A DNA stretch of 64,000 bases, from assembly GCF_040054535.1 (NCBI RefSeq), contig NC_090780.1, positions 9,762,501 through 9,826,500 of the forward strand. Reading direction: 5' to 3'. The position numbers and the translations under genes are program-made. This document shows positions 45,661-62,500 of this stretch, one piece after another. The notes beneath the pieces are model-generated. The model made no database searches, was not told where the DNA came from, and saw only the letters and a program-made list of their open reading frames with translations. The stretch is from Antennarius striatus (taxonomy: Eukaryota; Chordata; Actinopteri; Lophiiformes; Antennariidae). How positions within the stretch are numbered: the first letter of the stretch is position 1; each line of letters starts with the position of its first letter.

Positions 45661-47689
45661 GTGATGTTACAGTAAGATTCATCTTCTGATCAGAACGTGC
45701 TTTATTTTTTTTATTTATTTATTTATTTTTTATTCCCAGGACAGCAAATAATTGAGTGTACTTTGCAGTGATTACATTGAAAATATTTAAAACATATAAA
45801 AAGATGAAATAAATTTAATGAGTGACAGAGCAGATAAATGACAACAAAGTCCCAAAATAATTTCTTCTTTAAAACCGTTCTTTCATTTATTATAGTGGAC
45901 TCAGCATTTCTGGGTTATAAACCACTGATTAGGTGAAACTGAACGCAGCACTAAGGTCACCGGCAAAGGATGATTTCCAATAATTCTAATATTTAATAGC
46001 AGTTAACAAATTAATAGATGAGAGACAAAAAAAACCCAAACATTTGTAGCACTAAAGATCAGTCTGGAAGGTTCTTTTGTTCTGAGATGCTTCACTCTAA
46101 TGCAGTGGCACCAACAACAAAACACCTGCATCATTATTATAATAATTAATGTAAAAATCTGCAAAAATCATTTGTGCCACAAACAAAACTCTATTCTGGC
46201 AAAAGTGGGGAAAATGTCATCCTGATGCTGCAGAAACGTACAGGACACACAGGGGTGTTCAGGAATAGACAGGAGCTACACGTTACAGTCAGGACGTCAG
46301 GATGTTGTTACAGAACGTGACACAAAGACGTCCAGCAGCATTTGGAATCCTGAGCCCACTCCCTGGTGGGAGAAAGCCTCCGGGAAGTGAAACCGATCCT
46401 CACCGCCATCATTAGAGAAATATTTTGTGTGGTTTACTGCACAGTCATACCCCCGGTTTGTATCGCTTTTGTTTCTTTTGGCCCACAGACCTGGGCTGTG
46501 GTATGCCTCTGCTAAACCAAACAGACTTAGGAATGGTGAAGTAGGCCAAAGCATGCAATTCAAAAATGTTCTGGAAAAAAAACAGGAGAAGCGGCAGAAA
46601 GAAAGAGCTTCAGATAGTGACTTAACATCTAGCATGAGACGGATCAGCTGATATACTTCATAACAGTCTGACAAATCTAGCATTCTGCCTTAAGAGAGAT
46701 TATGTCTTGCTGATGGTCATCAGAGTCACAGATGTAAAAAAAAAAAAAAAAAAAAAAGAGGTGAGGGGAACTTACAGGTCAGCTTGTAACATCTTCATTT
46801 TTGTCGATCCATATTCTTCTTGTCCTCTCCTCATCGCTTCAACTCTGGTCCTGCTGTAGCTTCTACTCCAAGGCAAGGCACTAAAACTTTATTCTGTCAT
46901 CCTCTTGGCCAGATGGGGCTCCATGTGTCGACAAGCACAGATGAGGGTTGAGGACTCTTCACTTTTAACACGTCTCTTGTCTGAGAGCTGCAGGAGCATT
47001 CCCAAACCAGCTGTGGTGATGAGCAGAGAGCCGATCTCTCAGACAGAGTGTACGCCACAAACTCCTGTGGTCAGAAACTCTAAGAAAAAGCTGCTGGGCT
47101 TAAAACACTTACTGTTGACTTGATTCACCACAGGGCAAAGGGGAACTTTCAGTAATTGAAAGTTGCCCTTTGTTTTGTTTTATGAACTTCTGCTTGGATC
47201 AAGCCATTGTAAGAGATGGTGATAACGAACACAAGGTGTCTTTGAGAATACACCATCACAAGACCGGACAAGTTCTCTCAAATTGTCACCTCAAACAGTC
47301 AGCTGCCGCTGGGGTGGGAGCTGTTGACGCAAGCCTGTAACTACGGTTTAACACAAACAATAGAACAAATGCAGGTTTTTAAACTGGGATGAGAAAAATA
47401 AATCTGTGTGTCTGCTATATGATTAGCAGGGAAGGAATATATTCTGCATCGTAAAATAATTCTTTTTCCACTCGGCGTCTCCTCCGACTTTTACCTTTTT
47501 GCTTCTAAAAATCTGTTTCTGAAAATGAGTACATGGAAAAAAAGTCTCACCTTTTTAACCACTGATGTCAGAGTTGAAGAAGGTCCCAAATTAACAGTTT
47601 TAAGTTACAGATATGTTTTTTTTACACATGCTGCTGGACAGATGGAGAAGCTGCACCCACCTTGTTTATGATGTTTGTGTTTATTTCAG
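45661..47689 (+). other. znf362: znf362 5' intron
   Basis: It contains a poly-A run at 46738-46757 and an imperfect hairpin at 47137-47171. No exon for the extra N-terminal residues found in human ZNF362 (ending ...GHSR) could be identified. Confidence 0.45.
47137..47171. repeat. 15-bp hairpin with one mismatch
   Basis: AAAGGGGAACTTTCA pairs with TGAAAGTTGCCCTTT across the loop GTAAT; one mismatch. Confidence 0.8.
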
Positions 47690-47690
47690 G

Positions 47691-52836
<5,146 letters not shown>

Positions 52837-53917
52837 GCTCGCTCTCCTCCCCCCATCAGAGACTGTTTCTTGCCTGTGCCCCTCTGACGGACTCTAAACC
52901 CATTAGTGGATATAAAATATGTGCCAGATTGTTCACGTTCGTGAAGGGGCGCTCCTTTGGAAAAGATCGTCCCTTCTTTATTTGCTGACCAGATAGTTTT
53001 TATCGGGGACATCCAAAGATGATTTCTCAGCACTTTCAGGCCTCAATGTGATGGGCTTAAAAAAATGTTTTTCTATGTGACTTCATAGTAGAAAATGCTC
53101 TGGGCAGCTACAGGCAAAACTTTTTGTGTTGCAATAGATTACATCATCTTTTTCATGTTCACTTATCTATTTGCAAAGGAAAAGTGCTTCCATTAGCTGG
53201 GTTACCAAGTGACCAGACAGGTGGATGCTGTTATAAAGTGTATTCATGTATATTGTGCCACTTTTTAATCTCAATATTTGTAATGTTTCACCAAACATAT
53301 AAATGATGTTTCAACATTTTCACCTTACTGCTAAGATCATCCTGACCAGGATGTACAACTCATAGTTACACGGTTGGAGCAACGCTTTTTTTTTTAAACT
53401 TTTTTTTTTTTTTAAATAATTTTTTTAAATCAGATTCCAAATCCTGCATAAATAGAAATTCTCCAAACCACTCAAAAGTTTAAAAATAGAATGTGTTATA
53501 GTTAACTTATCTCATCAAATATCAAACGCCGAATATTTCTGTTCATTGTGTTGATATTTGTCTCAATAATGCATTTGATTTTGTTTTATTAATTGACATT
53601 AAAATACGTAAATGCAGTGGCAGGTCTGAGATGTTACGCCACCGTTTTGCTGTCAGACGTACAGACCTGTGACTTAACTCAAAAACATTATAAGCTTCTG
53701 GGCTTTAAGCTATGATATGTAAATGAAGTAACAACAGTTTTGAACACTAATTTTTTCATCTATACATGATTGGTCACTTTACATATCCATGTATTTATGC
53801 CTTAAATTTGTTACAATTCTAGGGTCCACGCTCTTATATCACTTTACATTTGCCTTTTTTGTCACAGCATGATATTAAGTCTGAACAAAATGAACTGTCA
53901 ACCTGTTTTATAATAAA
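52837..53917 (+). other. znf362: znf362 3'UTR and poly(A) signal
   Basis: AATAAA at 53912-53917 is the first canonical signal after the stop. The region is AT-rich with no ORF. Confidence 0.55.
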
Positions 53918-54100
53918 TGTATTCAAAGCAGGGCTTTGAGCCGCTTCATTGAACGAACACAAAAACCAGAAAACTTTTGGTATTTTGTCAGGAACGAAAA
54001 ATAATATCTGACCTCATGTTTCACTTCCTGTCATTCATTCAATGCGTTAAGTTGAGACCTATCACCAGCAGTCAAGGAAAAGGTAGTCTCCCAATCTCGA

Positions 54101-54530
54101 TTACGGTATGTTGATGCAGGTAACCACTGTAGTCAATCTGAAAAAATGTTTGATTTAGACATTAATGCTGAAATGTTTATATAATAATTTGAAGGTGAAA
54201 ATGATTGTAAAGTTAATATCCAAACCTGCAGCTCCCTTCAGATTTCGTATTGACGTTCATGTTGTTGCTGTCCAGGTAGAAACACACCTTGTGAACACAA
54301 CAGAGCGTTTGGCAGCGATTATCTGAGGAACTGCAAAGGACCAAAAAGTGTACTCCAAACAAAGGATGTTGATTTGTACATTTTAGATGTGAGAGACAAA
54401 ACAGTGAGACCCAGTCTTTCATTGATTGTGAGAAATTTGACCTTTGACCTTACTGTATGTTGGTAAAGATGAAGATGATGAAGGATAAAGAGCTCTGAGC
54501 TTCTGTCAGGTAACAGGAATCATCCCTCAG
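54101..54530 (-). CDS. Candidate gene of unknown function, last three exons
   Basis: Three minus-strand segments, 54530-54454, 54330-54226 and 54137-54101, join in phase with usable sites: acceptors ttttgcag, cctttgcag and attttttcag; donors CA|GTAAGG and AG|GTTTGG. Together they read LRDDSCYLTEAQ, a hydrophobic SSLSFIIFIFTNI, HSSDNRCQTLCCVHKVCFYL, DSNNMNVNTKSEGSCR and LTTVVTCINIP, then stop, so the product would be Cys-rich. Without the last splice the frame ends ...SCRFGY. A minus-strand ATG at 55581 encodes a signal-peptide-like MWKLNLLAVVVLCGG and could begin the same gene, but no exon linking them was found. I do not recognise the family. Chance matches of splice signals remain possible. 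Confidence 0.28.
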
Positions 54531-55034
54531 CTGCAAAATTAAAGATAGTCAATGCAAATGTAGATAATTTTTAAAAAGTTTAGCTAACTAAAGATCCAAA
54601 TGAGATTGTGCTTCTTTTTTTTCTGCTGAGCTTACTTTGAGGAAACAGTGAAGGAGTTTGTGAGACGAGGGAGTGGAGGTTTAAAGCTGCTGATACATGA
54701 TCAGCTGTTCTGACACTAGAGAGTTGAAGCTGAAATTGTGTTTAGTTGAAAATGTCTTCCAGGGTGCGGTCGGTGAGAGGCCTCACATCAGTCACAGAGT
54801 CTTAATACAACTATTAATGAAATGATAATAGATGGTCTTTTCCGTGCTGCTCAGGTTTGGATAATGGTGCTTCTATTTTATTTAATTTTATTTAAATAAC
54901 CTAGTATAGCTGAATCACCAAATGTCTTCACTGGAAGGTCAGCCATTTGTTGCACATTTCAAACACAGATTGTAACTAAACTCATGAAATGTGTGCTACG
55001 CAAAGAAAATGTGTAGTAAGAATTTACTTTATTA

Positions 55035-55345
55035 CCCAGGTGAACCAGGTGATGTGTCTCATGCTAATGACCCTCATTAGCATACAAAGGTGAAACTCAC
55101 ATCTCAGCGACCCCCTTTGGCAATCCCACCAACAATCATTGAGGAGCCAGACGGGTGTCAACGACGGTCGTTGGAATGATAATAGCACTTATAAACCCCA
55201 CAGGGTGTATGAGCTGGGACAAGATCAGCCACCAAGAAGTCTCTTGGATGAGAGACGAAATGTCTTCAAAAACTTTCTTAACGTCCAGATTTAAACAGCT
55301 TTTGGATAACCATGACCTGGATGACTGAGAACCTACACAGACCCT
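55035..55345 (+). repeat. Teleost dispersed repeat (retroelement tail)
   Basis: The phrases GTCTCTTGGATGAGAGACGA, AAATGTCTTCAAAAACTTTC and CCTGGATGACTGAGAACCTA are a well-known recurrent teleost sequence. A fragment in the other orientation is at about 38937-38965. Confidence 0.6.
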
Positions 55346-55512
55346 TTATTACCACATACAAGAATGTCATTGTTACGCTGTCCGATGCCAACTTTAAGAC
55401 AACATCTAGATTTGTGATTCATTGACTTAGAGAAAACCCTAACACAACATCAGAATGTCCAGGACTCACAATTGATGACCTCCTCATGACACTGAACATG
55501 TTATGTAAACTC

Positions 55513-55581
55513 AAACCCTTCCCTGCTTCTTCTGCTGCCGCCACACAGAACAACCACAGCTAACAGGTTCAGCTTCCACAT
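55513..55581 (-). CDS. Signal-peptide-like start, unlinked
   Basis: The minus-strand ORF begins MWKLNLLAVVVLCGGSRRSR and stops after 26 codons. The first 15 residues look like a secretory signal. A plausible donor, AAGG|GTTTGA, is near 55515, but its phase gives a stop with the exon at 54530, so at least one further exon would be needed. Confidence 0.2.
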
Positions 55582-56733
55582 GGCTTGAGAACAATGATCT
55601 GATTTGTCAGAGTTTTGGTGTCACTGGCGTCGGTGGAGGTATGTCCTCCCCAGTTGACCTGTCAGCACCTATATGTCTTGCTGTGACACACCTGTTGACC
55701 ATCCAGTGTTGGACTATTGTTAACACATAAAAGCTTTGTGTCACAGCAGAAAGAACAGGAGCTGACACAAACAAACACAAACTCAATCAAAGGCTGGACG
55801 TCAGAGAACCAGGTGGAGAGGACATTATTTATCATTTAGTGCAGCTTCTGTCATCAGCTTTCAGGGTTGGGTCTTTATGTCATGAGAGCGAAAACTTGGG
55901 TGAGGTATGGGTGTTGCAAACTATAAAGAAATCCTGACAAATTACATCGCTTTAAAAATATAAGGATCCAAGAAAGAATTTTAACTTCTCACTGACGTTA
56001 AATTAGAATTTATTTTAACCAGAGGGACATCCCTCTGCCCAACCCTTGTAATACAATTATCGTGCATCATGATAAATGTGCTGCATACCACCTTTAAACA
56101 AACCTTCACCATTCTTGATAATATGTCAATGTGTCCTTTTGTCCATGTCAAACTGACAAACTCATTTCTATTTCATTTTTGTTTTAACATCTATGAATCA
56201 GTGGAGGTACTGACACTCTCCTAAAAATAGACCCCTAGACAATTGCGGCTTTTAGCCATTTGTTGGTTTTCATCGGCTGACTAGTGGGGAATGGAGGCGT
56301 AGCTATCAACCAAAGATTCAGGTCAAAACGTCTTTCCCACTGTGGCTTCACAAATCTTTCTTGGAGCAGCTTTGTAAGGATGGAGATGTGGGCTGAGAGG
56401 GGAACACAAAGCTAACGTAAGCGTTCAAAAACATTTTCCTTTGTTTATGACCACAGATAAATGTGTTGGAAGTCATTCTCTTTGTTTTCTACTTTTTTTT
56501 TTTTTTTTTTTACCTTGGTGCCATTTAAAACTGGATCGCAGGACTTTTCTTTAAACAGTTAGGTAATCAAATTGAAGGGGAAATGGAGTAATGGGAGGAA
56601 AGGTTTGAGTCTATCTGTGAACATACGGACAGGTGTCCAACCATACAGCAGCAGTGGGCCGGTAGTGTAGAAAACTGTTTGCCGAAGCTAACACGGGAGA
56701 TCAGTGCGAGCTTCAGCGGTGTGCTACAGGGGT

Positions 56734-56772
56734 CCTCATCCAATGGCCGCTCCCTGGGGCTATTGGATGAGG
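56734..56772. repeat. Perfect 11-bp hairpin
   Basis: CCTCATCCAAT at 56734-56744 and ATTGGATGAGG at 56762-56772 pair exactly over a 17-base loop. Confidence 0.85.
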
Positions 56773-57672
56773 GCAGGTTTAAATAACGGGGCTCCATGCA
56801 TTTCCTCAGAGAGACCCGTCGTCCTAACAGAGTTGAAGGTTAAGGTTCAGTTGATGCCGGTAGATGCCTGTCATTAGAATGACTGTCTCCTTCATTCTGC
56901 TTTGCTTTTTACATTTATAAAGAGATTTTAATCTGAATTCTATAAATTTTACTCACTAAGGCTATAAAAGCTTCTTGAACTCATAAAATTTCTACATTTC
57001 GCTTTGAAAAAGACACATAAGTGAATTGTTACGTACATATACCGTACTACATCACTTATAGCAGCTTGTCTTCGAGTATTCAGTTCTGTCCAGTGGCGAA
57101 ACTGGAGGACAAAGTCTCTGGAAAAATACATCATTAGCAGTTAGTTGTATTTAAAGGGATGGTTGTTGAATTAAATCAATGAAACACCTTCATCTTCATC
57201 ACATTATTTAGCAATGACATTAATTGCACAGGAAACAACACACACACACACACACAATGCACTAACATAGCATTCAAAACTTAACATATCATTAATCACA
57301 ATGATGAACAGATACTTAAATTGACGAGGGAGGATAGGTGTTTATCTTCTAATTGGCTGCTCCTTACAGTTTATTTAACTTGTTTTATGAAGTTGACTTT
57401 TTAGAAATAGCAAAAGTAAAATACTTTTGTATTTGTATATTTTGTGTATAATTTAATTTGTTTTACTTTGGGTTATATTTTGTAATGAACTTTAACTCAT
57501 TAGAACTTTGTCTTATATACTTACACTGTTAGATACAGACTCATTTCTCAAATGATGTAATATCTCTTTTCCTCTTGTTAAACTTGGAATTGTATCCATG
57601 AACCTACAGGATCCCTCTTTTTCTTGGACACAAGAATTCTTGACTGCCAGAACTTGGACAGCGTTTTTCAAC

Positions 57673-58808
57673 ATGAGGTATCTCAGATCCCATGTCCTTA
57701 AAAATTTACTCTTTTTGCCATTTTTGTTAATAATTCCACCTGTCTTTTTGCTGCAGATGCATTCAGAGGTCACGTATTCTTTGGATTGTTGCTGTGTTCT
57801 GTGTTGTGTTCTTCACAGTTCCACATTTAAGGTGAATACCAGAATGAGCATTATATAGTACACCTTACTAAAATCAATGCTGCTTAATAAAACAGCCCTG
57901 CAATGAATTCTACCTTCATGAAGGTGAAAGATAACATTTTAAAGTTTAAATTTCTAGAGAGGTGTTGATTCTACTATTAACAATTAGATAATTGTGGAGG
58001 CAAGAGTTTCTGGTGCTGTTGACCTGCAATTGCTTTTTACTGACAAGCTTACTATTTTCCAACCCAATTTTGTAAAATTAGGTTATCTGCTAAATCTTCC
58101 TCTTCTCCTTTCAGCTTTTCCCTTCAGGGGTCGCCACAGCAAATCAGTTGCCTCCATCTTCTGCATCCTCTTCTCTCACACCAACTACCTTCACGTCCTC
58201 TTTCACAGCATCCATAAACCTCCTCTTTGGTCTTCCTCTAGGCCTCCTGCCTGGCAGTTCAAAACTCAGCATCCTTCTACCAATATATTCACTATCTCTC
58301 CTCTGGACATGTCCAAACCATCTCAGTCTGGCCTCTCTGACTTTATCTCCAAAACCTCTAACATGTGCTGTCCCTCTGATGTACTCATTCCTGATCCTAT
58401 CCTTCCTGGTCACTTCCAAAGAGAACCTCAGCATCTTCTTCTCTGCTACCTCCAGTTCTGTCTCCTGTCTTTTCCTCAGTGACACTGTCTCTAGACCAAA
58501 CAACATCACTGGTCTCAGACCAAAGAACATCACTTATATCTGCTAAATTAATTTAAAAATCAGTGACCCTCACCTTCATGAATGTTAGGCTACCTCCTCT
58601 TTAGTCAGGTGTATCTAATACATTTTCCACTTGAAACTAAAGCTTATTAATGACCGCAACAACAAACATTAAGTTTTTATTAGGTGGTTTGAATTATGTT
58701 ATGTTTTGATGTTAGATGTTTAATAGCCTCAGTCATGGAGAACAGCCCTTTGGACAAGGAAAGAGTGTTGACTGAGGGCAATGGAGTCAATATCAGCCTC
58801 GATTTTGG
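57673..58808 (+). CDS. N-terminus of a type II membrane protein, candidate a3galt2-like glycosyltransferase
   Basis: Three + strand exons (57673-57677 with the ATG, 57757-57831, 58716-58808) join in phase twice (AG|A then AG|A). They read MRCIQRSR, a membrane anchor ILWIVAVFCVVFFTV, PHLRCLIASVMENSPLDKER and VLTEGNGVNISLDFG, with the rest beyond the window or lost among repeats. Splice sites are good (AG|GTATCT, tttgctgcag, AAG|GTGAAT, ttgatgttag, GG|GTAAGA), and the first intron is only 79 bases. A short basic tail followed by a single anchor and a polar stem is the plan of Golgi glycosyltransferases. A3GALT2 is the gene after ZNF362 in human. No catalytic domain is visible, so this is an inference from position and topology. 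NIS is a possible glycosylation site. Confidence 0.42.
57757..57831 (+). CDS. Type II membrane protein exon 2: signal anchor
   Basis: It encodes IQRSRILWIVAVFCVVFFTV then PHL, flanked by a pyrimidine-rich acceptor and an AAG|GTGAAT donor. Confidence 0.45.
58096..58536 (-). mobile_element. 5'-truncated RTE-like LINE insertion with 12-bp target duplication
   Basis: Exact 12-bp direct repeats TATCTGCTAAAT at 58084-58095 and 58537-58548 flank a minus-strand LINE 3' end. It reads LFGLETVSLRKRQETELEVA, FGDKVREARLRWFGHVQRRD and GRRPRGRPKRRFMDAVKED, the C-terminal end of the same ORF as the 59520 copy. The 441-bp length shows 5' truncation. It lies inside an intron of the type II membrane protein gene. 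Confidence 0.9.
58716..58808 (+). CDS. Type II membrane protein exon 3: stem
   Basis: It encodes CLIASVMENSPLDKERVLTE and GNGVNISLDFG. The donor GG|GTAAGA is close to consensus; the next exon was not found. Confidence 0.42.
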
Positions 58809-58853
58809 GTAAGATTTAATGAGCACAAGCTCTCTTTTCTACAATCCCGGGAA

Positions 58854-58895
58854 TGTCTGTCTGTGTGTCTGTGTCTGTCTGTCTGTCTGTCTGAA

Positions 58896-58956
<61 letters not shown>

Positions 58957-58984
58957 GACTGTCTGTCTGTCTGTCTGTCTGTCT
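58854..58984. repeat. (TCTG)n microsatellite
   Basis: About 30 tetranucleotide units, mostly TCTG, with a few TGAA/TGAC interruptions, soon after the donor at 58809. Confidence 0.97.
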
Positions 58985-59519
58985 ATGGGTCAGTCAGTCA
59001 GTCTGTCAGTACCCATGTACTTTGTGAGTACTGTAGTTATTGGCACAGAGATGTAGCCTCCCAGCTTTGGTTCATTTTCTTGAACAACAAACTGCTCAAA
59101 CAAAACAAAATTGTTTTCGTCAGTGTATCAACAAGTAAAGCAATTCGCAACAAACATGTATGAACGAAGAAGAAAGAAGTTCAATGAACTGACTTTTTTT
59201 TATTGTTTTAGTAAATGTCTGAAAAATATTTACAAATTAATCTCTGCTTTAACTGCTTTGCGTTTTCTAAAAACCTCCTCTATTGATACGGTCATATCTG
59301 TTTTCACATATAAACAGAGTCTAAATTGGATTTTTACATTTGCTGTTGAATAAATCATCACTAGCATTTAAAACACTGAATGACCCAACTCCACACAATA
59401 CTGAGACACTAGCAAACAAATAAAAACCTCTTATAATGCTGTAGGTCTTTTGTGTGTTTTCAATCATGATGTTCCAATAAATTTTAGGCAGTCTATTTAT
59501 TTCTTTAAAAAATGTAGCC
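58985..59519. other. No gene seen
   Basis: AT-rich sequence between the (TCTG)n tract and the LINE. No continuation exon of the type II protein could be recognised. Confidence 0.4.
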
Positions 59520-62500
59520 ACAAAAGGGCACAAGCCAGTGTGTTATTGTGCCAGTCCCAAGCCTGGATAAATACAAAGGGTTGTGTCAGGATGGGCATCC
59601 GACGTAAAACTTTTACCAAATCAAACATGCGAATCAAACCTAAGACTCCCATACCGGATCGGTCAAAGCCCAGGTTAACAACTACTGCCATCGATGCTGT
59701 TCACCTACAAGGTGCCAGTGGAAATTGGATTACTGTTGGTCAAAGAAGGAGAGGAGGAAAGTGCGTTCGCAGGAAGAGAGAGAAGAGGAACACCAAGAGT
59801 ATAGGACTAAGAGTAGGGACGTTGAATGTTAGAACTATGACAGGAAAAGGTAGAGAGTTGGTTGACATGATGCAGAGGAGGAAGGTAGACATACTGCGTG
59901 TCCAGGAGACCAGGTGGAAAGGTAGCAAGGCTAGAAGTTTAGGAGCAGGGTTCAAGTTGTTCTATCATGGTGTAGATAGGAGGAGAAATGGAGTAGGAGT
60001 TATCTTGTAGGAGGAGTTTGTTAGGAATGTCCTGGAGGTAAAAAGAGTGTCAGATAGAGTGATGAGTCTGAAGCTAGAAATCGAAGGTGTGATGTTCAAT
60101 GTTGTTAGCGGGTATGCTCCACAGGTAGGATGTGAGCTGGAGGAGAAGGAGAAATTCTGTTTGGACTTTGATGAGGTGATCCAGAGAATACCTAGAAGTG
60201 AGAGAGTTGTCTTTGGTGCAGACTTCAATGGACATTTTGGTGCAGGGAACAGAGGTGATGAGGAAGTGATGGGCAGGTTTGGTATCCAGGAGAGGAATGC
60301 AGAAGGACAGATGGTGGTTGACTTTGCAAAAAGGATGGAAATGGCCATAGTGAATACTTTCTTCCAGAAGAGGCAGACACATAGGGTGACCTATAAGAGT
60401 GGTGGTAGGAGCACACAGGTAGACTACATCATGTGTAGATGATGTAATCTGAAGGAGATCAGTGACTGCAAAGTAGTGGTAGGCGGGGATGTAGCCAAAC
60501 AGCATAGGATGGTGGTGTGTAGGATGACTCTGGTGGTGAGGAAGATCAAGAGGGCAAAGGCAGAGCAGAGGACGAAATGGTGGAAGCTGAAAAAGGAAGA
60601 GTGTTGCATGACTTTTAGGAAGGAGTTAAGACAGGCTCTGGGTGGTCAGGAGGTGCTTCCAGATGACTGGACAACTACAGCTAATGTAATCAGGGAGACA
60701 GGTAGGAGAGTACTTGGTGTGTCTTCTAGAAGGAAAGTAGATAAGGAGACTTGGTGGTGGAATGAAGTGGTACAGGAGTGTATACAGAGAAAGAGGTTAG
60801 CTAAGAAGTGGAACACAAAGGCCCCGTACACACGATGCCAGAACTTTTTGAAAACGCAACTTTTTTGTCGTGTTTACACCCTCCGTCCACGTAACAACGC
60901 AGATATCCGAAATGAAAACGCAACTTTTTGAAAATGCTGGCCAAGGTGGAATTTTTTGAAAACGCTGGGTCTGTGTTGTGTGGACGCTGTATCCACAACT
61001 TTTTCTATCAGGGGGGCGTGTCCCTGGGACCAAAACCGTTGTGACGTCATGCATGTGACCCGTGTCTACATGTACAAACGGAGGTAAAACCGGCTATTTT
61101 CTGACGTATAACAGCTCCACGTCGAAGATGCGTTCATAAATACGCTTTGCACTTAAACATTTGTTCGTCTGTTTCTTCGTTTATGTGCCATAAAGTTTAT
61201 ATATGTATATATTTATTCATTCATTCATTCACGTTCCTCGTATAAGACGCCGACGCCAGTTCTGGGTCAGACCTGCTGGTGGGAAAACTCTGTGATGAAG
61301 GTCGTCCTCCAGAAGGAACAGCGTGAATTTCCACATGTCCCGATCCTCTCTCCTGTCGTTTTCTGAGTTGTTCTACTTATACACGTGTTGATCAATGCAC
61401 TGATGCGGATATGTGTGGACGGTGATCTTTTTGAAAACGCTGTCGTGTGGACGCAAATCGTTTTCTATGTGGGGTGAAAAAAGTTGCAATTTCAAAGAGT
61501 TCCGGTACCGTGTGGACGGGGCCTAAGAGGACTAAGCAGAGTAGACAGGAGGACAGGGAGATGCAGCGTAAGGTGAAAGTAGAGGTGGCAAAGGCCAAAC
61601 AAGGGGCTTATGATGACTTGTATGCTAGGTTGGACAGTAAGGAGGGAGAGACTGATCTTTACAGGTTGGCAAGACAGAGAGACAGAGATGGGAAGGACAT
61701 GCAGCAGGTTAGGGTGATTAAGGATAGGGATGGAAGTGTATTGACAGGTGCCAGTAGTGTGATGGTAAAATGGAAAGAGTACTTTGAAGAGTTGATGAAC
61801 GTGGAAAATGAGAGAGAACAAAGACTAGAAGAGGTGACTGTTGTGGACCAGGATGTAGCAAAGATTAGTCAAGATAAAGTGAGGAGGGCACTGAAGTGGA
61901 TGAAGAGTGGAAAGGCAGTTGGTCCTGATGATATACCTGTAGAGGTTTGGAAGTGTCTAGGAGAGGTGGCAGTGTTTCTGATAAGCCATACACTAAAGTT
62001 ATGGGAAAGAGTAGTTGAAGCTAGACTAAGGGCAAAAGTGAGCATTTGTGAGTAGCAGTATGGTTTCATGCCAAAAAAGAGTACTACAAATGCAGTATTT
62101 GTTTTGAGGATGTTGATAGAGCAGTGCAGCTACGACCAAACGGAGATCCATTGTGTTTTTGTAGATCTGGTGAAAGCTTATGACAGGGTGCCCACAGAGG
62201 AACTGTGGTATTGTATGAGGAAGTCTGGAGTGGCAGAGAAGTATGTTAGAGCAGTGCAGGACATGTAAGACAGAGTACATGTGTGTGAACAGCCCAGAGC
62301 AATGGAGAGTGTGAAAAAGAGGTGAAGAGGCATATACAGCCAGGATAGAACGGGTGGAGAAAAGTGTCAGGTGTGATGTGTGATAGAAGAGTTTCAGCTA
62401 AAGTGAAAGGAAAGGTGTACAAAGCCGTGGTGAGACCAGCGATGTTGTTTGGTCTAGAGACAGTGTCACTGAAGAAAAGACAGGAGACAGAGCTGGAGGT

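Larger units (their letters stand above)
54531..57600. other. Intergenic region with a dispersed repeat and weak exon candidates
   Basis: It contains a teleost repeat at about 55035-55345, an 11-bp hairpin at 56734-56772, a T-run at 56494-56511 and a short (CA)n at 57237-57256. One isolated minus-strand exon candidate at 57043-57117 (DFVLQFRHWTELNTRRQAA...) has fair borders but no partner. Confidence 0.4.

Noticed and set aside
57513..57610. Minus-strand exon FMDTIPSLTRGKEILHHLRN with a strong GTAAGT donor
   Set aside because: The acceptor has a purine-rich run (AAGAAAAAGAGGGA) instead of pyrimidines, no partner exon fits, and it overlaps the plus-strand exon region.
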